From contig OY540814.1 of NCBI GenBank assembly GCA_961205875.1, positions 1,860,001-1,924,000 on the forward strand: a stretch of 64,000 bases of DNA, given 5' to 3'. Positions 56,541 through 64,000 of this stretch are shown here, piece by piece. The DNA comes from Sialis fuliginosa (taxonomy: Eukaryota; Arthropoda; Insecta; Megaloptera; Sialidae). How positions within the stretch are numbered: the first letter of the stretch is position 1; every line of letters begins with the position of its first letter. Both the position numbers and the translations under genes were made by a program. Below the pieces are notes generated by a model. The model did not search any database. It was given only the letters and a program-made list of their open reading frames with translations, and was not told the DNA's origin.

Positions 56541-57723
56541 GTGAATTCCAAATTGATTAAGCCATATAGTACAGGCAAATTTACATTTAACTAAAACTTA
56601 ATTATTAGATTAAATTTTATTTCGGAAATGTATCCAATAGTATTTCTCATTAAAGAATTCAATGAGTCCCGAGGTCAGAAGTTGTGGCGTTTAGGGGAAA
56701 GTGGGGTAAAAAGGATATGTTAGATCAAATGTATGAAAATAATGAATGTCCCTGTACTAAATAGTTTATAACGAACATTAAGTAATTAATGAGGTCAAAA
56801 TTAATGTTGGGAAGAGGACTGGGGGTTATAAAATGACAAAAAAAAAATAGTAAGGTAAAATTAATTATTTTGTAACGGTAAATATTTATTTACATAAAAT
56901 TGACACGTGTGCATTAAAATTAGGTTTTATTAAGGAAAAAATGGAAAGATTAGAAATACCTCCTAAAATGGCTTCAGAAATACTTTATCTTTAATAAACC
57001 GAAGAGTCCCTAGTCGGGACAGGGGAACTTTAGTCGGTATTTTGATTTAAAGTAGGGCGCGTCAAATAAGCGATGAAGCTAGTCTTGATTTTGGCTTATC
57101 GTGTTCTACAAACAAATTTTATGAAAATCGGATAATATATGTCTCATAGAATGTAGCCATTCTATTTTTTTTAATTATGAAAGAGGAGAACCCCTCCATA
57201 AACAGCTTTGAACGGCCGCGTATTGCCAATGCTCTAAAAAATTGTTAGCTCTTTCTAGTGGGTTATATTTATTTTTGTTCATATGGGGACATGTTTAGGT
57301 GATACTGTTGCACCCATAAAAAATTATTTTGGTTATAACAATCAGAGGTTATCTGAATTATTCATTACTAAAGAGAGTTTTTGAGCTTTATAAATTGTGT
57401 ATCTCAGTATATTTGTTAATATTATTCAAAAACTAAGGATTTTCAAACAAAAACTTTTCTATGAAAATTGTAGCAGATGGTATCTTTAAATAGTTTTTTA
57501 TATACAAAATGATATAACTCAAAAGACAAAACGACTAACTCCATGACAAAAAATCGTGAATATTTAAGTTTTTATAAATCAAGATTTAACGGATTATTTT
57601 ATAGGTTGCCTTTATAAGTATATTTTGTAAAATAATGTTGTCATTATGTAAAATTATTAGAATTATGGAGGGAAAAGTGGGGTAAAATGGACATGTTCGA
57701 TCAAATGTTCGAAAATAATGTAA

Positions 57724-57809
57724 GTACGCTTTTCAGTCTATGGGACCCCCTCCCATAGACTGAAAAGCGTACAAACAATTCATTGGACCCCCCGTCCAAT
57801 GAATTGTTT
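57724..57809. repeat. Two adjacent perfect hairpins, each with a C5 loop
   Basis: Hairpin 1: 22-bp perfect stem 57724-57745/57751-57772 around CCCCC. Hairpin 2: 16-bp perfect stem 57773-57788/57794-57809 around CCCCC. There is no base between them. The stems (GTACGCTTTTCAGTCTATGG; AAACAATTCATTGGAC) are unrelated to each other. Hairpin 1 resembles TTTTTCAGTCTATTGGAAGG in repeat L at about 58060. Confidence 0.92.
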
Positions 57810-57814
57810 GACAG

Positions 57815-58256
57815 TGTTCGTTATAATTTTCAGTGAAAGTACTAATTAAAAGCTACATTCTAGATTTTTTTTCAGATTTTTTGAATTAAGAGTTTAGAAA
57901 TTAGATGGGTGGAGGCGCTCTAACAATAACATTGAAAAGCAAATATATCGTGACCGAAGGGTTAAAATCAAAAGGTCATTTGACATTTTTTGTTGCATTT
58001 TAGAAGACCTATCTAAGGACACCCCACTTGATGGAGTAAGTGAAAAAAAAATTGAATTTATTTTTCAGTCTATTGGAAGGGGGTCAAATATTTTTTTTTT
58101 CAAAATTTCATCATTTTTGTTTTTGAGTTATCAATCTACGTTCGTATACCAAATTTTATCTAAATCGGTATAAAATTTATATAAACGTACGGACGGACGG
58201 ACGGGCGGACAGAGCGAAACTAGAAGGGTTCCTAGTTTTCTACGGAACCCTAAAAT
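57815..58256 (+). repeat. Repeat L, uninterrupted copy
   Basis: Collinear with the split copy at 12369-19440. Ends in a GGACGGACGGACGGGCGGAC tract and the hairpin GGGTTCCTAGTTTTCTACGG-AACCC. Holds the empty sites for the hAT (CTAGGAAC complement at 58228-58235) and the pogo-like insertion (about 58146-58160). Confidence 0.75.
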
Positions 58257-58572
58257 AGATATTAGGTGTATAATATTTAAAATTAAGACAGTCTTTAATG
58301 TGTTATTAAAGAAAATCATCAACAATATAAAAGCTATCCGCGCGCAACTTTTCCCCCTCCAATATTCACATACGCAACAGCCTTAAAACTCGGGACTCAT
58401 TGGATTCTTAAAGTATATATATAACAAAGTGATTTAAAACAAAAAAAATAGATCTAAGAATTATGTTCTTTTCAGGTCGATTTTTTGTCTAATTTGCCTG
58501 TACTAATAGGAAATTTAACAAGGAGAGAATTAAAAGTGTTGTGATGGAATTTAACAATCATTTTGAATAATA

Positions 58573-59282
58573 CAGTAAATGCTCTTTATTCGCGGGGTAT
58601 AGGTTCCATAAATATGCCGCGAATACAGAAACCGTGAATACGGAATGGTAATTTATATGGGATTGTAGGGGATACGTTCCTAGGTGACAAAATAAATAAA
58701 CAAATACAATATAAAAAAATCAATTTAATTGAAGTTTTTGACCATATTGATTAATTATTATCTTCAGGCTTAGGCAATGGTTTAAAGAATTTTGTAATTT
58801 TTTCTTGCTTGGCAGTTTTTAAAAGCTCCTTCAATTCAGACTGATATTCAGCAGTGGCATTAGCAATTTGCCTCTTAAAAATAAGACTTCGTTCCATAGA
58901 CGGATCAATTTTCATAAAGAAATCACAAAGCTCATTTGCCATTCTTAAACCTTCACTAAGATTTTTCAAATTAAATGTCACGTTTCCAGTGCTTGTTGAA
59001 GCCTCTTAGCATTTTGAAATTCATCCCATACATCCTTAACAACATACTTTAGGCAAAGTTGTAATAAGGTCTATTTTACTTTTTTATTAGTCCATTTGAC
59101 GGCGTTTACAAAGGATATTGGGTTGGATACCTAATGGAATCCTTTTTATTATTATGTATGTACTGATTAGATCCGCGAATAAAGAAATCTTTAGCCGCGA
59201 ATATAGGAATTGGGTCGCATTTTTTTAATCCGCGAATAGTGAAAACGCGAATGAAGGAAGCGCGAATAAGGAGCTTTTACTG
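58573..59282 (-). mobile_element. Pogo/Tigger-like transposon remnant
   Basis: TIR CAGTAAATGCTCTTTATTCG and its complement (reading CGAATAAGGAGCTTTTACTG), with further CGCGAATA motifs near both ends and TA at 58571-58572 and 59283-59284. This TIR type is typical of pogo/Tigger elements. It carries the tail of a transposase on the minus strand. At 710 bp it is a deletion derivative. Confidence 0.8.
58751..59034 (-). pseudogene. C-terminal remnant of a pogo/Tigger-like transposase
   Basis: The minus-strand frame closing at 58751 encodes about 80 residues, ending in a Lys/Gln-rich helix and KQEKITKFFKPL. QEKITKFF fits the PCNA-interacting (PIP-box) pattern QxxIxxFF, and a C-terminal PIP-like motif is known in pogo transposase. 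Upstream, 58978-59034 continues in another frame (DVWDEFQNAKRLQQALE), so there is at least one frameshift. The CENP-B-like helix-turn-helix and DDE catalytic domains are gone, so it cannot act as a transposase. Assignment rests on position inside matching TIRs plus the tail motif; no characteristic catalytic residue is present. Confidence 0.6.
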
Positions 59283-59292
59283 TATATTTAAA

Positions 59293-59640
59293 CGAGCTGA
59301 GCCCGCGCGGCTTCGCTCGCGTGGACTACGGAATTATTGTTTAAGATTTAAAAAATTGTAATAAAACAACACTTAAATTACCTACCTAACAAAAACGAAT
59401 CAGAACAAAAAGTAAAAATAATTTTTAATCTGAAAAAAATCACGAAAAATGAGAATTAAGTGTAGATTAAGCCAAAATTACTAAGATTGAAAAATTCTTG
59501 CGGTATCAATTGATATAAACAATTTAATTATTTATTTCCATATAATTGCTGACCAATGGTTTTAAAGAAAAAGTTGTTCAACAATAGACACTTTTCATGA
59601 TGTAAGGAACAACTTTTATCTATATACATTTTTCAAAATG
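59293..59640 (-). mobile_element. Helitron-like 3' fragment
   Basis: On the minus strand it ends CCACGCGAGCGAAGCCGCGC followed by GGGCTCAGC, a GC-rich stem near the 3' terminus. The upstream block (AAGTGTTGTTTTATTAC, TTGTTAGGTAGGTAATTT in reverse sense) matches 48835-48975 and, more loosely, 11920-12010. It abuts the Tigger remnant. The 5' part is not identified. Confidence 0.6.
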
Positions 59641-59679
59641 TTCAATAATTTATGCTGGGGGGGGGAGGGTAGCAAGGAG

Positions 59680-60132
59680 CAGTGCCAGATTAAGCCAGCA
59701 CGGGGCCTGTAGCAAATGTTATAAAGAGGCCCTTGGCAGTGGCGCATTAGGAGGGAAAGGGATGACACCCGGGGTGGAATTCGATAGTGTCACCCCCTCA
59801 AAAATTAGTAAGTGCAAACTTTTGAATGAGCTTCGGTTCATGCAAATCTAATAATTTTTCGCGGAGGTATAATTAAATTTGATTTTTGTAAATTATCCGT
59901 TAATATTTTTGAGGAATATATAATAAAACACCATTTTTACAAACTTTAATGTTGGTAAATTTAGAAGAAGAAAAAATGATTTTTCGATAAAATCGAATCA
60001 AGATCGGAAACCCTAAAAATTAAATTATTGATTAGGTACTGTAGATTTGGACGGTAAAATAAGAGATTTTTTTTGCTAAGCCATCGGGCCCGTAACATTT
60101 GCTAATCCTGTTACATGGCTAATCCGGGACTG
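59680..60132. mobile_element. 453-bp hAT element
   Basis: CAGTGCCAGATTAAGCCAGC and the complement of CAGTCCCGGATTAGCC, with GTAGCAAATGTTA and its complement (TAACATTTGCTA) inside both tips. The flanking octamers GCAAGGAG and GCAAGGGG differ at one base. A second hAT-type tip (CAGTGGCGCATTAGGAGG) begins at about 59746, probably a nested, truncated insertion. Confidence 0.82.
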
Positions 60133-60599
60133 GCAAGGGGCACTAATTGTGTAAATATTTGTTCCGTAATCTCCTCCCGATCTAGTGACCTCGATATTCC
60201 AGACATCCTGTATAAAATGAAAATTAAGTCAACATGTTTCTGTAAAAGCTATTTGAGACAGTCTGAAGCAAAACCATTAACTAGAAATGTGTTACTTGTT
60301 CAAATCGTTCCACACAAAGCCAGTTATTGAAATTCATAGCGCGATGTAAGTTGTATTTGTTCTACTGTTCTTGCACGCTTACTCCATATATTTGTTCTTT
60401 TGCACAAAGAGTGATAGCTACGAATCTCTCATATGTCATGCAATCATACATTTTTTACTGATAGAAAAAATCGTTTTGTTTCCTGTAACACGTTTTGTGA
60501 AATATACTTATTTATATTCAATATTCGCAGCTGGAAAATATCACAGGCTTAGTGAAAAATATTATATTTGATTTGTATATTTTTGTTCTAGGTAATATA
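60133..60599. other. Single-copy-looking sequence, no gene supported
   Basis: The 71-residue frame at 60115-60330 begins inside the hAT and ends in unique sequence. It is not strongly biased, but I recognise no family. An acceptor-like CTCCTCCCGATCTAG (60185) and a GTAAGT (60346) frame part of it. Confidence 0.35.
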
Positions 60600-60831
60600 G
60601 AATATATCGCCAGAATCATTGCAAACTTTGTTATTATTGGAGCTAGAATATCGGTTAAATGAGCACAAAGTATCAGGATGAATAATGGCTGTCTCAAAAA
60701 AAACAAACAATTGAATGTCAAATTTCAGAGATATATTGAAAAATAAGTTGTTTTTTTAATGGAATAATCTGTAGATTATTATTAGATTTTAAAGCTAAGA
60801 ATGTTTTCTTTATAAGAGTCTTACACGTGTA

Positions 60832-61135
60832 TAGTCAGGGAGTCTCCTTTCTGGAAAGTCAGGGAAGCCTAAAGTGGTCAGGGAAAGTCAGGGAATTTCT
60901 TTAAAATTTTGAAAAGTCAGGGAATTTATTATTATTTTTTTTGGAAAGTCAGGGAATTTATTATATCTGGGAAGTCAGTGAAGAAGAAAAAAGTGTATAA
61001 ATTTAAGTTGACGAGTAAAAAAAAGGTCTTCAAATGTTTTTGCACATTCTGAGAGCCTCCCGAACACTTCTTGCCCCTGAGCCTCTAGTGGTCAGGAAAA
61101 AGTCAGGGAATTTTATTTTCAAAAAACAGTGGGCA
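60832..61135. mobile_element. 'AGTCAGGGA' dispersed element, copy 2
   Basis: Same order as copy 1: AGTCAGGGAAAGT units, GAAGTCAGTGAAGAAGAAAA, TTTTTGCACATTCTGAG, CCTCTAGTGGTCAGG, ATTTTCAAAAAACAGTGG. The opposite arm of the foldback element lacks it, so it is an insertion. Confidence 0.7.
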
Positions 61136-61683
61136 CGATAGTGGTAAAACTGTTGTAAACGAAGATATAACAAGTAATAAATTAATATAAAAATATCAAA
61201 AAATAGTGTGCTATGCAAATTTAGATAAATAAAACAAATGGTTAAAAAAAATAATGTTTGCCATTTTTTCAAAGATTTTTAACGTTTTTAAATTTTATTG
61301 ATAAAATATAAATAATTAAGTATTATTATTATAACTAATTACAATGTTTGATCAATAATACTCAAAAACATTAAAAATCTGCGAAATAAGGCATAAATAC
61401 CTGAAATTATTGTTTTAAAAATTGTAATCAATTGTTTGTAATTAAATCTGCATACCACACTATTTTTCGATATTTTCTATTAATTTTATATTTGTTATAG
61501 CTTGTTTTCTATCCATTTTACCACCATGCATGAAAGAGAACATTCTCAGCTAAAAAATCCAATAATAATATACAGATTATTCCATTAAAAAAAATTATAT
61601 TTCAATATACTTATCTTTGAAATTCGACATTTAATTGTTTTTTTGAGACCGCCATTATTCATCCCAGAAAAAATAATGACTTC

Positions 61684-61904
61684 GGGTTGCATAAAACAAA
61701 ATTTACCACAGTTAGTTAATCAGTTGTTTTCAAACCATGATTAATGCTAATTCTAAATTTTAATCTCAATTTGTAAATGAAAATTTCACTAAATATGATA
61801 ATTGTTTACCTTATAAAATATATCATAACCGTGATTGTTTTTTTTAATAATGGTTTTAAAACAACTGATTAACTAATTGTGATTAATTTTGCTTTATGCA
61901 ACCT
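61684..61904. mobile_element. 220-bp MITE (GGGTTGCATAAAAC)
   Basis: GGGTTGCATAAAACAAAATT and the complement of AGGTTGCATAAAGCAAAATT start arms of about 60 bp sharing AGTTAATCAGTTGTTTT. It is absent from the left arm of the surrounding foldback element. Target duplication unclear; extra bases flank both sides. Confidence 0.7.
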
Positions 61905-61990
61905 AAGGTGATATTTTGCCCACTTAACCGACCTAGCTCCAATAATAACAAAGTTAGCAATGTTCACTCGATTCTGGCAGTATTGTTTAA

Positions 61991-62394
61991 GACTGGTGAA
62001 AGTATTTTACTAAAGGTCCTCCTATATTAAATTCAACATTATTTACGATAATGTAATAATTCGGTTAAGACATACACGGGTGTATGCCATAAGGTTTCCG
62101 TACGTGCTACGTGGACTGTTTGGTACCACTTAAAGGTGCATTTTTTAGTTAGGAAAAAATATAAAAAAGTGTCATGTTCAGTAGAAAAATTGAGATCTAC
62201 ATTTTGACACCCCACTTGCGTAGATATCAAAATAAAAAACTCTATAACGCCCCTCCCTATTTCTCAGAAATTTGAATTAATATTGTTGACTTGAGTATTT
62301 GTCGTTGGTAGTCCTACCAAAGCCTCGTTACCAAATTTTTTCAGATTTTTTGATCCAGTAGTTACCGATTTAGGAGTGGGAAGGGGGGGGGCAA
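61991..62394. other. Probable left part of repeat I; no gene
   Basis: AT-rich, with a 7-8-G run near 62385. The minus frames at 62039-62230 and 62264-62452 have no domain. Confidence 0.4.
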
Positions 62395-62690
62395 AATTAC
62401 TGCCCCCTACAGGCATCATTTTTGAATTAGAAAAAATAAGAAAGAGGGTCAAATTCCGCTGGTTTGGTTTTACATTTTAACGTGCCTTTTACCTAGCTTT
62501 AACTCATAGTGCCTCCTCTGAAAAATTATTTTTTTAACTTTGTACATATTTTACTAGAGGGTATTATTTTACATATTCAGTAAAAATTTCAACATTCTAG
62601 CTTATATAGTTTACGAGATATTTTGCTTTGAGTGAAAAGGACGGACGGACGACAAAGTGAGATTATTAGGGTTTCTTCGGAACCCTAATA
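62395..62690 (+). repeat. Dispersed repeat I, copy 2
   Basis: Collinear with 46810-47139; ends AAAAGGACGGACGGACGAC and the hairpin AGGGTTTCTTCGGAACCCT. Somewhat shortened in the middle. Confidence 0.75.
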
Positions 62691-63234
62691 ATTGACTTTT
62701 CATTAACAAAAATTTTTTTACGTATAGATATTATAGAAATATTTAAAAAAGGTATTTTTTATTACAAAACAAAATATCAATATGAAAATTTCGTTCTTAT
62801 AAATACAATGCACCTTCCACAAACTTTTAATATGAATATTTGAACAGAGATTATTCAGATTTTTTTTTTTATATAAAAGTTTTACGCACAAAAAATACAA
62901 TACCGACGATTACACAAAAGAACGAATTCTGCCTCATCATCGAGAAATCCAATACAGAGCACGCATTATTTAAGAGTAGCAGTGGGATTAGAACCCACAG
63001 AGAAACCCGTGTCGATTTATATATTGTTAGTAAGTTGTTTCAGATTTGTGACTTTTTGCGGCGTTCGCATTGATTTGCAGAGAAGATCAGCTGTGTTGTT
63101 TATAAGAACTTTTGTATGCGTTTTGAATTTTAGGTCAGTTGAAGTTTCCTAAAGGGTTTATGTTTTAGACCAAGTATTATTATTGCGTCATTTAACAAAA
63201 AACATTCTTATTGAATATATCTAAACATTATTAG
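62691..63234. other. No gene; weak tRNA-B-box-like patch
   Basis: On the minus strand 62974-62995 reads GTGGGTTCTAATCCCAC, which resembles a T-arm, but no D arm, anticodon arm or acceptor partner follows. AT-rich otherwise. Confidence 0.4.
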
Positions 63235-63502
63235 TAGAGATTGGAAAAATAGTTGTTATTTTCAATGAAATAGTTACTAGTTGAATTATTTTTAGGAAAA
63301 TAGTTTTTTTTACGATTTAATAATAATTAGTGCAAACGAAGAAGAAAAAAATGTCGCAAATAGTTTGAAAGTTATTTGCAAATAGTTGATTTCAAATTGT
63401 GTTCAATCAAATCAGTTTTCTGAAAACGGTGGAGATATGTAATAAAAATTACAATAAATACATTTTTACGCAATAGTTGAAAAACTATTTTTCCAATTTT
63501 TA
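63235..63502. mobile_element. hAT MITE, second copy of the 23.2-kb element
   Basis: TAGAGATTGGAAAAATAGTT at the left and the complement of TAAAAATTGGAAAAATAGTT at the right. Flanking octamers ATTATTAG and ATTATTTG match at seven of eight positions. About 20 bp shorter than 23239-23527. Confidence 0.85.
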
Positions 63503-63524
63503 ATTATTTGGTACTATGGGCTTT

Positions 63525-63592
63525 TAAAGTCATCTGCCACCCTAAAGCTTACATCAGATTCGTAAATATTAAGACAAACATCATCGGTTATC
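63525..63592 (-). mobile_element. Family J fragment truncated by repeat F
   Basis: GTCATCTGCCACCCTAAAG and TTAAGACAAACATCATCGGT match 53523-53610. The match stops where repeat F begins. Confidence 0.65.
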
Positions 63593-64000
63593 TTTTGCTT
63601 CTTCGCAATATCGAAGATACGAGAAGCTTTGTGATTGTTTTAGAATGAGACAAAAAAAATGTTCACCGATTTCAAAATTTTAAATTGATCTTTCCATTTC
63701 ACGTCAAGATAAACTCTTCGTTCCGTGTCTGTCTGTCCGTCTGTCCCGTGAATCCTTGTCACACGCATAACTCATGAACCACTCAACCGATATTGTTGAA
63801 ACTTGGTCGGATGGTTGGGTCTGGCTTGAGGACGGTCCCATTTCAAAATCGTGTGTAAGAGCGAGGGGTGCCATCCCAAAATATTTATTTTTTCAAGATA
63901 TCTCAAGAACGACACATGTTACGTGAAAATTTTATAAAATATTTTTTGTAGAGCATTAAATTTCCTATAATATGGGTCTACAACGTTTGTTGTAAAATAT
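63593..64000 (-). repeat. Dispersed repeat F, copy 5 (continues past the window)
   Basis: Starts at the hairpin boundary GCTTCTTCGCAATATCGAAG and continues collinear with 9225-9680 to the window end (TCTACAACGTTTGTTG). Confidence 0.75.

Larger units (their letters stand above)
56543..58550. repeat. Compound repeat containing L and other inserts
   Basis: Left tip CAGTGAATTCCAAATTGATT after TA resembles the MITE at 45982. Inverted pairs include TTCAATGAGTCCCGAG (about 56668) with its complement near 58392, and GTACAGGCAAATTT (about 56572) with AATTTGCCTGTAC (58492). Inside are GGGAAAGTGGGGTAAAA blocks at 56698 and 57670 (direct), the double hairpin at 57724-57809 and repeat L at 57815-58256. 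Outer right border uncertain. Confidence 0.5.
60600..61990. mobile_element. 1.4-kb foldback element with an insertion in each arm
   Basis: 60600-60820 plus 61140-61290 is the reverse complement of about 61390-61675 plus 61910-61990 (AAACTTTGTTATTATTGGAG, AATAATGGCTGTCTC, AATGGAATAATCTGTA, AAAAATAGTGTG). The left arm is split by the AGTCAGGGA element, the right arm by a MITE. The outer target duplication is not resolved. Confidence 0.7.

Noticed and set aside
60115-60330. 71-residue frame with less biased composition and nearby splice-like signals
   Set aside because: Starts inside a hAT element, no recognised domain, and the splice-like sites do not match its frame end; kept only as a note.
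62974-63000. tRNA-like T arm on the minus strand (GTGGGTTCTAATCCCAC)
   Set aside because: No D arm, anticodon arm or acceptor pairing could be found at the expected distances.

Overview
This window looks like a TE-saturated, gene-poor piece of an animal nuclear genome, most likely an insect. It is strongly AT-rich and has no long open reading frames. It carries microsatellites, two interstitial (TTAGG)n tracts (the common arthropod telomere unit), and dozens of DNA-transposon relics of types common in insects. I found no intact protein-coding gene, no rRNA and no convincing tRNA. The window could be intergenic or could lie inside one or more very long introns. Two short segments with strong splice sites on both sides (22800-22872 and 53459-53509) are the only hints of host exons, and one cluster near 5.7 kb resembles a Pol II promoter.

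The only recognisable protein remnants are a broken THAP-type zinc finger (about 20.29-20.57 kb, plus strand) and the C-terminal part of a pogo/Tigger-like transposase (58.75-59.03 kb, minus strand) inside an element with matching terminal inverted repeats (TIRs).

Layout. 0-1.6 kb: a near-perfect hairpin and a tandem repeat split by an 'AGTCAGGGA' element. 1.85-4.05 kb: a TA-flanked transposon interrupted by a hAT element with a perfect 8-bp target duplication. 4.5-5.8 kb: the first copy of the commonest family (here family A, TIR AAGGTACTGGCACCAG), a small MITE and the promoter-like cluster. 6.3-8.6 kb: a hAT element carrying a 1.1-kb palindrome and a mariner-like MITE. 8.8-12.0 kb: a MITE with inserted repeats, then a Helitron-like element with a 133-bp tandem array. 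12.4-19.4 kb: a nested stack of four levels (repeat L, then a hAT and a pogo-like element, then a hAT, then a mariner-like foldback element). 19.7-25 kb: the THAP relic, interspersed repeats, a hAT MITE and palindromes. 25-36 kb: dispersed families H, F, A and B, a 2.3-kb long-TIR element with a 150-bp tandem array, a TTAA/TA-flanked element with an internal duplication and a hAT. 36-46 kb: a hammerhead-ribozyme-like motif, many MITEs, a GC-richer block at 38.9-39.4 kb, and hAT elements with perfect target duplications, one nested in another. 46-56 kb: family I, Helitron fragments, paired inverted copies of family J, and families H and F. 56-64 kb: a compound repeat with two back-to-back perfect hairpins, the Tigger relic, a hAT, a 1.4-kb foldback element, and more copies of families I, F and J and of the 23-kb hAT MITE.

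Family letters A-J, L and M are local labels for repeats that I matched by eye within this window; they are not database names. Element ends were set from TIRs and target-site duplications read directly from the sequence. Superfamily names follow from TIR and duplication type and are inference where no transposase is present.
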